Assembly: GCF_001704415.2 (NCBI RefSeq)
Contig: NC_030808.1
Span: forward strand, 141,375,089-141,439,088
Direction: 5' to 3'
DNA length: 64,000 nt
DNA from: Capra hircus
Lineage: Eukaryota > Chordata > Mammalia > Artiodactyla > Bovidae
Position numbers and translations under genes: made by a program. The notes under the pieces were generated by a model, which made no database searches, had not been told where the DNA came from, and saw only the letters and a list, made by a program, of their open reading frames with translations. This document shows, in pieces, positions 40,213 to 52,277 of this stretch. Positions within the stretch are counted from its first letter, which is position 1; the number at the start of each line of letters is the position of its first letter.

Positions 40213-43200
40213 GTTTATTTTTCTTCCAGTTTCACTGAGCTATAATTCAGCTTATATAATTGTGTGTAAGTTTAAGTTGGACAGCATAGTAATTTGACAT
40301 ATACACATCATGAAACAATTTTTATAAGTGTAGTAAACATCCATCACCTCATATGGATATAAATGAAAATCGAAAAAAGTCTTTTTCCCTTGTGATGAGA
40401 ACTGAGGGTTTACTCTTTTGATAGCTTTCGTATAGAACGCACAGCAGTTTCAATTATATTTATCATGTGGTGCATTTCATCCCTAACGTTTGTTTACCTT
40501 ATAACAGTGTTTGTACCTTTTGACTTTCTTCCTTCAAGTCCCCTCCCCCACATGCACCCACCTCTGGTGACCACAAATCTGATCTCTTTTTCTGTGAATC
40601 TGTTTGATTTTGAAGTGTAATTGACGTACAGCATTTTGGTAGTTCTTGTTACACAACATAGTGATTCAGTATTTCTATGCATTCTAAAATGATCACCATG
40701 GTAAATCTAGTAACAATCTGTTACCTTATAGAGAGTTTACATACGTATTGACTATGTTCCCCACATTGTGTACTTCATACCCATGAGTCATTTACTTTGT
40801 AACTGAAAGTTTGCATCTCTTAATCTCCCTCACCTATTTCTCTCCTTCCCCAGTGCCCCTCTCCTCTGGCAACCACCTTTTTGTTCTTTGTATCTATGAC
40901 TCTGTTTTATTTGCTTTTTTTTAATTCCACATATAAGTGACATCATACAGTGTTTATCTTTCTCTGTCCTACTTCATAGCATAAAACCCTCCAGCTTCAT
41001 CCATGTTGTCACAAATGGCAAGGTTCCGTTCTTTTTTATGGTGAACAGTATTCATATATATGTGCATATGTATACATATTGCTGTTGTTTAGTTGCTAAG
41101 CCATATCTGACTCTTTTGAAGCCCCGTGGAGTATAGCCTGCCAGGCTCTACTGTCCATGAGATCTCCCAGACAGTAATATTGGAGCGGGTTGCCTTTTCC
41201 TTCTCCAGGAGGTCTTTCTGACCCAGGGATTAAAGCCGTATTTCCTGCATTGCAGGTGAATTCTTGACCACTGAGCCATCTGGGAAGCCCGTGCGTGTGT
41301 GTGTGTGTGTGTGTGTGTGTACATATATGTCACATTTTTTGTCCATGCATCTGTTGATGGGCATTTAGGTTGCTTCCATATCCTGGCAATTTTAAATAAT
41401 GTTACTGTGTACACAGGGATGCATATATCTTTCCACATTAGTGTTTTCATTTTATTTGGATAAATATCCAGGAATGGAATTGCTGGATCATACGGTAATT
41501 CTATTTTTAATTTTTTGGGAATTGCCATACAGCCTTTCACAGCAGCTGTACCAATTTACATTTCTGATAAATTGCATGGGATTCCCTTCATACCACATCC
41601 TCACCAGTACCTGTCATTTATTGTCTTTCTGATGATGGCCATTCTGACAGATGTGAAGTGACATCTCGTTGTGGTTTTGATTTGAGTTTTGCTGATGATT
41701 AGTAATGCTGAGCATCTTTTCAGATGCCCAGATAGCTGTTGGCCATCTGTATGTCTTCTTTGGAAAAATGTCTATTCAGGTCTTCTGTCCATTTTTGAAT
41801 TCAATAATTTGTTTTTTTAATTCTGAGCTGTATGTGTCCTTCTATATTCTGTATATTAATCCCTTTTCAGTTATTTTGTTTGCAAATATCTTCTTCCATT
41901 CAGTTGGTATTCTTTTCATCTTATTGATAGCTTTCTTCCTTGCTCAAAAAAAAAAGCTTTTACTTTGATAAAGCACAATTTCCTTATTTTTACTTTTGTT
42001 TTCGTTGCCTGAGGAGACAAATCCAAAAAAGTATTACTAAAATCAATGTCAAGGAACATATTGCTTACGTTTTCATCTAGAAGTTTTGTTGTCAGGTCTT
42101 ACATTTAAGTCTTTAATTCACTTTTAGTTTATTATTGTGTATGGTGTGAGAGAGTAGTCTAGCTTGATTCTTCTGCATTTACTGAAGAGGTTGTGTTTTC
42201 CTGATTGCATGTTCTTGCCTCCTTTTTCGTAGATTAATTGACCATATAAGTGCGGGCTCATTTTGGGCTCTTTGTTCTGTTCCATTGATGTGTGTCTATT
42301 TTTGTGCCAACACCATTTTGCTTTGATGTCTGCTGCTTTGCAGTATAGTCTGAAGTCAGGGAGAATGGTAGCTCCAGCTTTGTTCTTCTTTCTCAAGAAT
42401 GTTTGACTATTTGGAGTCTTTTGTGTTCCCATACAACTTTTAGAATTATTTGTTCTATTTCTGTGAAAAATGCCCTTGGTACTTTGATAGAGATTGCAAT
42501 GACTCTATAGATGGCCTTGGGTAGTTTGGTCAATTTAATTCTTCCAATCCATGAGCATGCTATACCTTTCCATCTGTGTCACCTCCATTTCCTTTCATCA
42601 GTGTCTTACGTGGACAGCGTGAGTACATGTCTTTTACCTCCTTACTTAGATTTATTCCTAGATATTTATTCTTTTGATGCAATTGTCAATTTGTTTTTCT
42701 TAATTTCTCTTTCAGATAGTTAACTGCTAGTGTACAGAATCATAACAGATTTCTGTATATTAATTTTCTATCCTACAACTTTACTGAATTCATTGGTGAG
42801 TTCTAGTAGTTTTATTTTTTGTGGTGTTTTTAGGATTTTCTATGTGTGGTATCCTGTCATCTACAAACAGTGACAGTTTTATTTCTTCTTTTCCTATTTG
42901 GATTTCTTTTTTTTCTTCTCTGTGGTGACTAGGACTTCCAATACTATATGAAATAAAAGAAATGAGAGTGGGCATCCTTGTCTTGTTCCCTGATTTTAGA
43001 AGAAATGCTTCCAGTTTTTCATCATAAGGTATGATGCTAGCTGTGGGCTTGCCATATATGTCTTATTATGTTGAAGTATGTTCTCTTTCTGCCCACTTTG
43101 TTCATTTTTTTACTATAAGTAAATATTGAATTTTGTCAAAAACTGTTTCCACATTTATTAAAATGATCATATGATGTTTATTCTTTATTTTTAGCACATT

Positions 43201-43345
43201 GCATCACTTTGGTTGATTTCTAGATATTGACCCATCCTTGCATCTTTAGGGTAAATCTCTTCTTTAATCATGATGTATGATTCTTTTGATGTATTGCTGA
43301 ATTCAGTTTGCTATGAAGTTTTTTTTTTGTTTGTTTGCTATGATT
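40213..43345 (-). mobile_element. Long decayed L1, minus strand
   Basis: Reversed 3' UTR (40213-41050, with a 'tgatcaccatggtaaatct' block) is followed by reversed ORF2 ('tggaattgctggatcatacg', 'tgtatgtcttctttggaaaa', 'ttggtgagttctagtagttt'). The minus frame at 42124-42432 (102 codons) still reads the ORF2 C-terminal part ('KAGATILPDFRLYCKAADIK'). All other frames are short. Including insertions it is the longest L1 in the window. Confidence 0.88.
41080..41322 (-). mobile_element. Bov-tA SINE with a (GT)n at its head side, in L1
   Basis: Reversed body ('gctaagccatatctgactct') and head ('gaccactgagccatctggga') are followed by a (GT)n microsatellite at 41293-41320. Confidence 0.88.
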
Positions 43346-43640
43346 AGGGAGTAGAACTCATGTGATGGTTCCTGTATGTGAAATGAGCTTGTGTGGCTTG
43401 AATCTCTTGCTAGTATCAAAGGCGGGAGCAGCAGCCCAGACTTTCTCATCAGGAGACCAGACGTGGGGCAGAAAGAGAAGAGAGAGGCATGAGGCTTGAG
43501 AGCTGTCAGTAGTCAAATATCAAAACATAAAATGTATAGAATCTGTTACCCACGCCAGACTATAGCAGCACACTGTTCCACTCTGTGTACATTAGAACTG
43601 TATACTCTATGTTCTGTTTAAAAGCAAAAGCAGTGGGTGG
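43346..43640. other. Unassigned spacer
   Basis: Mixed sequence with no recognisable repeat or gene. Confidence 0.4.
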
Positions 43641-43818
43641 AAAACATAGATAGTGACTGCCAACTTGACTGACAGGTGCTCTTTAAAAAAAGCAATGAAA
43701 CTCAGAAGAAAATGCAAGAATATCTTCAAAGTACTGAGAACATAGCTGTCAACCTATTTTATACCTGGTAAAAATATCTTTTAAAAATAAGGCCAAAAGA
43801 TGTTTTCTAATGAACAAA
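43641..43818 (+). mobile_element. Ancient L1-like fragment (ORF1-region/HAL1 type)
   Basis: 'gaagaaaatgcaagaatatc' and 'cttcaaagtactgagaac' resemble the block at 25376-25836. A possible continuation is 45225-45300 ('gtatattcttcaagaagaag'). Confidence 0.45.
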
Positions 43819-44041
43819 AGGGCTTCCTGGGTGGCTCAGTGGAAAAGAATCTGCTTACAATGCAGGAGATGCAGAAGATGTGGGTTTGATCCCAGGGTTA
43901 GGAAGATCCCCTGGAGGAGAGCATGGCAACCCCTTCCAGTATTCTCGCCTGGAGAATCCCACTGACAGAGGACCTTGGTGGGTTACAGTCCATAAGGTCA
44001 CAAAGAGTCAGACTCAACTGAACAACTGAGCGCACACGCAC
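43819..44041 (+). mobile_element. Bov-tA SINE
   Basis: 'gggcttcctgggtggctcag' to 'caactgagcgcac', flanked by 'tgaacaaa' (about 43812-43819 and 44043-44050). Confidence 0.9.
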
Positions 44042-44072
44042 AGTGAACAAACACTGAGAGAATTTACCATGA

Positions 44073-45222
44073 ACAGATCTCGTGATTCAAATTGCCAACA
44101 TCCATTGGTTCATAGAAAAAGCAAGAGAATTCCAGAAAAACATCTACTGCTTTGTCAACTACGCCAAAGCCTTTGACAGTGTGAATCACAACAAATTGTG
44201 GAAAATTCTTCAAGAGATGGGAACACCAGACCACCTGACCTGCCTCCTGAGAAATCTGTATGCAGCTTAAGAAGCAACAGTTAGAACCGGACATGAAACA
44301 ACGGACTAGTTACAAATCGGGAAAGGAATACGCCAAGGATGTATATCGTCATCCTGCTTATTTAACGTATTCGCAGAGTACATCATGCAAAATGCTGGGC
44401 TGGATGAAGCACAAGCTAGAATCAAGTTTGCCACGGGAAATATCAGTAATCTCAGATATGCAGATGACACCACCCTTATGGCAGAAAGCAAAGAACTAAA
44501 CAGCCTCTTGATGAAAGTGAAAGAGGAGAGTGAAAAAGCTGGCTTAAAACTCAAATTCAAAAAATGAAGATCATGGCATCCAGTCCCATCACCTCATGGC
44601 AAATAGATGGGGAAACAATGGAAACGGTGACAGACTTAATTTTCTTGGGCTCCAAAATCACTGCAGATGGTGACTGCAGCCATGAAATTAAAAGACACTT
44701 GCTCCTTGGGAGAAAAGCTATGACCAACCTAGACAGCATATTTAAAAAGCAGAGACATTACTTTGCCAACAAAGATCCATCTAGTCAAAGCTATGATTTT
44801 CCCAGTGGTCATGTATGGACGTGAGAGTTGGACTATAAAGAAAGCTGAGCACCAAAGAATTGATGCTTTTGAACTGTGGTGTCAAAGAAGACTCTTGAGA
44901 GTCCCTTGGACTACAAAGAGATCAAACCATCCTAAAGGAAATTAACCCTGAATATTCATCGGAAGGACTGATGCTGAAGCTGAAACTCCAATCCTTTGGC
45001 CACCTGATGAGAAGAGCTGATTCATTAGAAAAGACTCTGACGCTGGGAAAGACTGAAGGCAGGAGGAGAAGGGGACGACAGAGGATGAGATGGTTGGGTG
45101 GCATCACCGACTCGATATGCATGAGTTTGAGCAAACTCTGGGAGTTGGTGATGGACAGGGAGGCCTGGCATGCTGCAGTCCATGGGGTCGCAAACTGTTG
45201 GACACAACTGAGTGACTGAACT
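44073..45222 (+). mobile_element. BovB, 5'-truncated, 1.15 kb
   Basis: It starts inside the reverse transcriptase fingers and runs to the canonical 3' end ('gagtgactgaactgaatt'). It is the plus-strand counterpart of the copy at 21143. Confidence 0.94.
44082..45219 (+). pseudogene. BovB reverse transcriptase and C-terminus, broken
   Basis: Frames 44082-44270 (motif A 'YAKAFDSVNHN'), 44385-44567 ('LRYADDTTLMAESKE'), 44564-44824 and 44971-45219 carry successive parts of the BovB ORF. Stops at about 44270 and frameshifts near 44330, 44560 and 44760 separate them. The catalytic YADD box is intact. Confidence 0.9.
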
Positions 45223-46016
45223 GAATTGATTCCATGAAGGAAATTTAAAGTATATTCTTCAAGAAGAAGAATGGTTGGAAATGGAAGAAGTAATGGTGAA
45301 TCAAGATAGTGGTAAGTGTATGGGTAAATCCCACAGAATATTTACTGTGTAAATCATTATAAATCAAGTCTGATTTGTAGAGCTCTCAGACAGCAAGATA
45401 AGACTCAATATTGTACAATAATAACACAGTTCGGGGAAGAATGATGGAATGAAAGTGTTCTGAATATTTTGTGTCATTTGAGAAAAAGTAAAGATGTTGA
45501 TCAACCTTAGAATGTGGTGGTGGATTCCATACAGAAATGATGCCAATTCTTTGCCCACTTGTATCTACACCCTTTGCAAGTTGGTTTTGTTGCTCTTGCC
45601 ATTAAGCAGTGGAGTCTTATTTCTCCACCCCTGGAATCTGGGTGCATGCTGGGACTTGCTCTGGACATTAATAGAACATGGCCAAGCCTCCAGAGGCGTT
45701 CCGTCCTTCCACTTGCTCTCTTGGAAGTCACCCCAGCCGCCCAGAGACTGAGCACAGACTAGCCTGCTTGGTGATGACAGTACTCAGTCCAGAGCTCCAG
45801 TCAACAGTCAGCCAACCTCCAGGAGCTGAATCATCTAGCTGGCCTGTAGTGGACCCCAGACCCACAAGGGCCCTGTAGGGAACAGTAGAACCATATGGAT
45901 GACCCAGCTTAACTTGTGACCTGCAGAATCTTAAACTGAATGAATGAATGTTTCAAGGTACTAAGAACTGGAGATGGTTGTTATGTATGAACAACTAACT
46001 GATGCACTTGTATTAG
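45223..46016. other. Spacer with probable old interspersed repeat
   Basis: 45225-45480 may continue the L1-like fragment at 43641. 45590-45930 ('ctccacccctggaatctggg', 'ggccaagcctccagaggcg') resembles a mammalian-wide old repeat, but I cannot assign its family. Several short open frames have no domain. Confidence 0.35.
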
Positions 46017-46243
46017 AGCTTCTCAGGTGGAGCTAGTGGTGAAGAATCCGCCTGCCAATTCAGGACACTCAGGAGATGTAGTTTCAATCTCTGGGTCGAA
46101 TAGATTCCCCAGAGGAGGAAACAGCAACCCACTCCAATATTCTTGCCTGGAGAATCCCATGGACAGAGGAGCCTGGCAGTCTATAGTCCATGGGGTCACA
46201 AAGAGTCAGACCCAGCTGAAGAGACTTAGCATGCATGTATGCA
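46017..46243 (+). mobile_element. Bov-tA SINE
   Basis: 'agcttctcaggtggagctag' to 'gaagagacttagcatgca', with a slightly altered head. Confidence 0.9.
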
Positions 46244-46272
46244 TTTGTGTTAAGCAAACATGTTAAAATATG

Positions 46273-46725
46273 TGCAGGGGGGGGGGGCTCCGCAGAAAGA
46301 AAGAGGCAGTGGAACTTCCCTCAGCAAAGCCGAGGGGCTGTCTGCCAACCCAGCCCCTCGGTGAGCGAGACAATCAGATGCGACAGGGGTTCCATCTAAG
46401 CAGTTCCACTTTATTGCTACAAACTCTTGGTTTATATAGGCAAGCAGGGGGGTTTTGCGAGGGACTTTCTATAGTTGCACCAATCACGTTAAAGGTCAAA
46501 TCGTAATATGCCATAGTTGCACCAAGCATGTTAAAGGTAAAATCGTCATGTGCCTTCATTATAACAGGAGTCTATGGTGATCACGCACTGTCCATGTGCA
46601 CGGAAATCAAGAGAGCCAATCAAAAACTAACATAGACCACGCCCCTATCTCTTCCCCCAGGCGCCATCTCAGTTTCCGACTGCAAAGCTAACCCATTTTT
46701 AAGGTTTCCCATTTAGGGCCCCACA
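46273..46725 (-). mobile_element. Solo LTR, family C (class II/beta-like ERV)
   Basis: This 453-bp LTR has TG...CA ends ('tgcaggggg' to 'gggccccaca') and the perfect 6-bp TSD 'aatatg' (46267-46272 and 46726-46731). A 6-bp TSD is usual for betaretrovirus-like class II ERVs. On the minus strand, TATATAA (46432-46438) is followed 17 bases later by AATAAA (46410-46415). A 42-bp unit is tandemly doubled in U3 (46471-46512 and 46513-46554). No internal viral sequence is present. Confidence 0.87.
46410..46438 (-). promoter_or_regulatory. LTR TATA box and polyadenylation signal
   Basis: TATATAA at 46432-46438 and AATAAA at 46410-46415 on the minus strand. Transcription starting 25-30 bases after the TATA would begin at or after the AATAAA. 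This implies a very short R region with the signal in U3. Confidence 0.6.
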
Positions 46726-46731
46726 AATATG

Positions 46732-47881
46732 TTTCTGCTGACTCCTTATTAGCTGTAACAGTAAATATTTCCCTTACATGTATTTTTTTCCCCAAGTTTA
46801 CACGCTCTATTTCTCCAAATGCATGGTGTAGCATATGTAATTAGAAAAATCTGTGTATGGTCGGACTTTCATTCAAGTCTTGGTCCTATCATGAATTGCC
46901 TGAGAAGGACATGCTAAAATTTGTGGGCTCAGGGTCAAAGTACAAATGGAGGCATGGGTTGCAGGCTGACTCCTCCACTTTCTAACCAGTTCCATCCTCC
47001 CCAAAGAGTCCTGTCCCCTAGCAGGAGGGTGCTCAGCTGCATCAACAGCCCTGAAGCTGTGAGTTGACATTTCAGGGGGAGGCTGTGTCTGTGACTTCTG
47101 GAGAATCCGTTTAGCAGCTGCATGGTCAGACAAAGCTATAAGAGAGGCCATGATTCCATGGGATTTTATTTTAAAATCTAGAAATTCTGGGGCCCTGGAG
47201 AGATGGAGAAACTAGAACAAGATTGCAAGATTCCCATTAAGTTTATGGGTCTTTGGTGCTTGAGACAAAGCAAGTCTAAACAAACAAAAAGGCAGTGAGG
47301 ATGGAGACAGCAGACCCCAGGGAGAAGATGCAGGATGTGATAAGTAAGACTCTTTCCCAACAACTCTGGCTAACCACCTGCTCTTTGCTCAGCTTCTGGA
47401 CTCCATGGCATGGTGGCTGTGGGGAAGGGCTTAGAGAAGAGCAGTGGTGCTCACAGCTGGAGCAGGGGTGAGACTGGGCGAGGGGTGGCGGGGTTGGTGG
47501 GAGGTAGGGGGAGTGTCGGGCAGGAGACTTTGGGTAGCTACTGAGAGATAGGAGGGGGATTTAAATCAGTCTTTCCACATGATGTGGAATCAGTCATGCT
47601 GTGTATAGAGAATTCATAAAGGATTAAATAAAGGATTTTCCTTCTTTTCTTTTCAGTTTTAGTCACCCGCCTGGCGTTGTCTGAATACCACACCTTACAA
47701 AGGTGAGCTGTGCAAGAGGAGCAGGAAGGTTCCAATTTGGAAACTTCACATTATCCTAAAGCCCCTGGATGCCACACAAGGATGAAGCAGTGGGTGTTTT
47801 GTAAGAGTTTGATCACGGTGGCGGAGAAACTGTATAGAAAGGGTCAAGGTCAATGTAGGGAAGGAAACTAAAAGTTCATCA
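46732..47881. other. Unassigned spacer
   Basis: No repeat or gene is recognised. A G-rich stretch ('tggcggggttggtgggaggt') lies near 47485. Open frames are short. Confidence 0.4.
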
Positions 47882-48149
47882 GATAGAGAACAGATTTGTG
47901 GTTACCAGTGGAGAGGAGGGAGGCAGAGGGAAGGAATGGGAGTTCGTCATTAGCAGCTTCTAACTATTATATGTTAGATGGACAAACAACAAGGTCCTGC
48001 CATATAGCACAGGGAACTATATTCAATATTCTGTCTGTCTGTCTGTCTGTATGTGTAACCGTCACTTTGCTATACAGAAGAAATAAACACAACATTGTAA
48101 ATCAACTATATTTCAATAAAATATTTTTAATTAATAAAAAGAACTGTAA
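47882..48149 (+). mobile_element. L1 3' end with perfect TSD
   Basis: 'ggttaccagtggagaggagg' through 'atagcacagggaactatatt' and a (CTGT)n run at about 48021-48043, to 'caataaaatattttt'. Flanked by 'aaagttcatca' at 47871-47881 and 48150-48160, so this is a complete severely 5'-truncated insertion. Confidence 0.9.
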
Positions 48150-48160
48150 AAAGTTCATCA

Positions 48161-48872
48161 CGATAGTCTGGGGAAGAAGAGGTGATGACTTGGATCAGGG
48201 CTGGAGCAGGATGAGCGGAGAGAAGGGGAAGGATCTGAGGTCTGGAGGGAGCAACATGGGCATCTGATGGTTGCTGGGTTGCAGAAGTGAGAGACACAGG
48301 AGTCAAGGATGGTGCTGAGGTTTCACTGGAGCAGGTGGCGCCTCATTCACTACAGTGACAGGACAGAGGAAGGCGTTTCAGGGGGCCTGGAGTCCCATTC
48401 TGGACACGGGGGATCTGCCTTGATGCCCAGGAGCAGACCGGGGCCCCAGGAGAGATACTGGCCCCAGCTGTGGATACAGAGTTTTCAGCAGACACAGAAA
48501 CCCCCAGTCACCAGGGAGAAGTCCACGTGTTTCCTAGTGACCACCTTCCCTGCGTTCACCTTGCACAGAGCCAACCAAGAAAATGAGCCCAGAGCCAGCC
48601 AAGCAGCACAGGAACCTGTGCCACCCTAATTCCGCTTACGGGAGTCGAGCATGAGGTGCAGAGCCCTGCCGTTCCTCCAAGGCGTCTACATCTACTGACG
48701 GAACTGGTAACAGTACTGATTGCAATCTCCTTTCCTTCAGAGAAAATGTCTACAGCATATACGTTTTAATCGCTTATGTTACCGTGGTCCTCAAAACCCT
48801 AAAAATCTGTTCACTCCTTATGGTAAAGTCACTAATTCTTCTTTTTTTTGAGTGCTAAGACACATATTAATT
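48161..48872. other. Unassigned spacer
   Basis: Mixed to GC-rich sequence. The frame at 48309-48629 (106 codons) has no recognisable feature. Confidence 0.4.
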
Positions 48873-49386
48873 AAATTAAAAGACGCTTGCTCCTTAGAAG
48901 CTATGACCAACCTAGACAGCATATTCAAAAGCAGAGACATTACTTTGCCAGCAAAGGTCTGTCTTCCAGTAGTCATGTATGGATGTGAGAGTTGGACCAC
49001 AAAAAAAGCTGAGCCCCAGAGAACTGATACTTTTGAACTGTGGTGCTGGAGAAGACTCTTAAGAGTCCCTTGGACTGCAAGGAGATCCAACCAGTCCATC
49101 CTAAAGGAAATCTGTCCTGAATATTCATCGGAAGGACTGATGCTAAAGCTGAAGCTCCAATATTTTGGCCACCTGATGTGAAGAACTGACTCATTAGAAA
49201 AGACCCTGATTCTGGGAAAGACTGAGGGCAGGAGGACAAGGGGACAACAGAGGATGGCATCACCAACTTGATGGACGTGAGTCTGAGCAAACTCCGGGAG
49301 TTGGTGATGGACAGGGAAGCCTGGCATGCTGCAGTCCATGGGGTCGCAAAGAGTTGGACACAACCGAGCGACTGGACTGATTGAAA
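48873..49386 (+). mobile_element. BovB 3' end, 5'-truncated
   Basis: It begins 'aaattaaaagacgcttgctc' and ends 'caaccgagcgactggactga'. The frame at 48852-49181 reads the C-terminal region ('MTNLDSIFKSRDITLPAKV', '[20 protein letters not shown]'). A small deletion removes part of 'gatgagatggatgg' near 49256. Confidence 0.93.
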
Positions 49387-49736
49387 ACACATCTGCTCTC
49401 CTGAGGTTCCCTTTGGGCTCCAAGTTCTTGGCCACCCTCTCGTCTAGGAACGAGGCCTGCCATGTGGTTTGCAAAATCAATGAACGGAGGCCAGTGTTAT
49501 GTTCATCATATCTGTTCACAAGGGGTCCCTCAGGGGCAGGAGAAGTGGAAGCAGTTGGGGTGGGGTCTGGAGTGACTGCCAGCCACTCTGCTTTTTCCTG
49601 AGGACAAGATTCCAGATAACATGCTGGGTCTTGGCTTTCCATATCAGCACGATTCTGCCCACAAAACCCACCAAACTCAGTGATGAAACCCCAGGAGAGG
49701 GGGATGGGGGTTAAGTTGCCTTCCTTGCGTCGGGGT
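49387..49736. other. Unassigned spacer
   Basis: No feature is recognised. Confidence 0.4.
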
Positions 49737-49845
49737 GGTGCTGTGCTTAGTCACTCAGTCTGTCCGACTCTGCGACCCCATGTACTGTAGTCTGCCAGGC
49801 CCCTTTGTCCGTGGGCTTCTCCCACCTGGGAAATCCACTCCAATA
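49737..49845 (-). mobile_element. Bov-A fragment
   Basis: Partial reversed Bov-A body ('cttagtcactcagtctgtcc', 'cgaccccatgtactgtagtc'). Confidence 0.8.
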
Positions 49846-52277
49846 GCTCAGGACCCCCTGGGTTTGCCCCCAAAGGTGCTCGGGTCTCTGGGTTCTCTTA
49901 CAGTAGACCCACACGCTGTCGGGCAGTTCCCAGGCTTTGGAGACAGACGCCAGCCTTGAAGGGGATAATTGATAGAGGCCACGTGGGAGGATGTGGAAGG
50001 GGACGAGGAGTCTGGGGCATCCTCCTTCGGGGCCAGGTGGAGGGCAGCAGACTTGAGAAGGGCAGAGAGGAGGCTTCTGTGGACAGGTCAGAGGACAGGC
50101 AGGGAAGAGGCTGGCCTGTTTCTTTATCTGTGCAGTGGGCTCCTGACAGCCCTCCTGCCTCCCCGCCATACTGAGGATGACCCAGTTCCCTCCCTTCCTT
50201 CAGAGTTCCTGCCCAGTGAGTCACCCAGGTGCAACCAGACACAGCACCCCTGGGAAGGACAGAATGATGGGGCCAGCGGTGCAAGTGAGCTCTGCCTCGT
50301 GGGTGAGTCAGGGGAGTTGCCGCCAGGATAGCACCCCAGGACCACTTCCTCCACACCTTGCGAGCAGGGAGGGCGAGTGCTTTCTCCACGCAAGGCGCAA
50401 CTGTGCACCCACTGGGAGTCAGGGAGCATCCCTCATCCCCCTCTGCTGAGTCATTGTCCTTGGGCGCTGGAAGCATCAGGAAACTGCCCTTGAGTCTACA
50501 TCGATGCTAGGCAGGATGGACCGGAGCTGGGGCAGCCCCAAAGTGGGCGATGAACAAGGCTGGAGCAGGGCCTCCTGGTCCATCAGGAGAACACTCCAAA
50601 TGTCTCTATCTCTGTCTTTGTATCCCTGCATCTCTGTCTGTCTGCACCTATAATGGTGACCTGAGGAAGCTCCACTGGAGAACCAGAACACATCCCCAAA
50701 CCACCCAAACATAGAGCCGTGCTGGGCAGGTTACAGGAGGGCCAGCAGCCTGTGTGTACTTTCTGGGCAGGGAAGAGATCTGCGAGGCGCCTGCCTTTGA
50801 CCCACTTGGCCTGGCACTGTGGTGACATGCCTGCCTTCCCCAAGCAGGGGACGTGCCCGGGACTTCCCCAAACCCAGGACTGCCTCTGTTTATTACTGAC
50901 TTATCTTGTTCCGGGGTTTGTAGACGTCCAATAGCATTTGAAGATACAATCAGAGCTGGAGAAGGGAGCAAAGACAGGAAAAGGAGGGAGCAGGGTTGTG
51001 GTTCGGACCCCAGGCCCCTCTCCCCAGAGGGGCACCCATCTGCCTGTGAGGATGCACAGACCCAGTGTCCACCCGGTGACAACGGATTCTTCAGCTGAAA
51101 GCAGCATTTCCATGTGACCTCAAGTTCCTCTGGCTCAGAGGTGCTTTCCCAGCTCTCCCCATGGGGGTCCCTCATTCCCAGGCATGGGCCAGTCTTGGGT
51201 TTGGAACCCAGACCCTCATAAAGGATGGAGGGTCCAAGAAGCCTGAGGCCAGGGAGCTGGAGGCAGGGCAGTGAGGCTCTGAGCTGGCCCCCAGAGCAGG
51301 AACCCGGGGCAGGTTAGGCCTGAGGCAGGAGGGACAGGTACCTGGTCTCAGGGTTGCTCACCACCTGGGGAGGCACAAGCTGATCTAGGCAGGAGACGGC
51401 AACACACTCATTCAGATGGGTGGATCCGGGACCAACATGGGAAGATGCTGCCAAGTCATCAGCAGGCCCTTCCCAGCTCCCGCCCCTCAGAGGACCCGGG
51501 CTCATCTGAGGCAGACACAGATGAACTGTGTATCCTTCCGGGGTGCTTTATCCCGTCACTCGTCTCCCATTCTGGGTTCTGTGACTCAGCTTATTGACAC
51601 CTCAGCTTCCCCGCTGCCTCCAGAGACTGAGGTCGAGGCATAGCCTCACTCTGGTCAATGACCACACACCTGCAGACCACAGTCCTGGGGGGACCCTTGC
51701 CACAGGTGGGTCCTGTCTAGGGGAGCATGTGACAGTGTGGCTTGGGGACTCACGGGGTGGCCAGGATCAGTGAGAGCCCCAGTTTCCTCCAGCATGCAGG
51801 GCGGGCCGTGTCACAGCCATCCATGGCTGATGCGAGTCCCCAGGGTGGTGTCAAGAGTTGCCTCTTTTTGTCGTAAGTTTTCAACAACTGGAATTCCAGT
51901 TTACACTTCAGGGATAAAAGTAGGTCAGGGAGACTCTATCTAAAATGAGGTCATGGTGAGGGGTGAGGTCGCCCCACTGTGGTCAAAGCCAGAGTGCCTG
52001 GGTTGAAAGCAGCACACAGCAGGGTCAAGCGTTGGGACCTGGGAGTCGGGGTGGGGGTCCCGGGGGACCCCCGCCCAGCCCGGAGACCCTCATCTGCATC
52101 CAGGGAAGCTGCCACGCTGCAGACACCCCACCTCTGCCTTTTGCTCAGAGTCTCCTGCGCCTATCTCTCAGTTCCCAGTGTGGGGAATTCTCCAGTCATC
52201 CTGAACAGAATCGCATTTTGCCAAATACGCCAGCATCTGACATTGTCGGACCACGCAGCATGTGGAATCTGAATTCC
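49846..52277. other. GC-rich, repeat-poor stretch
   Basis: This is the longest stretch in the window (2.4 kb) with no recognisable repeat. Open frames overlap on both strands, the longest being 192 codons on minus at 49898-50476 and 175 codons on minus at 50648-51175. They are compositionally proline-, serine- and glycine-rich and show no domain, and overlapping frames are about equally long, so I do not call a gene. It may be ordinary unique DNA or part of a host transcription unit. Confidence 0.4.

Noticed and set aside
48818..49642. 274-codon minus-strand frame as a gene
   Set aside because: Most of it is the antisense of a plus-strand BovB 3' end. Antisense BovB is often open for long stretches because of base composition.
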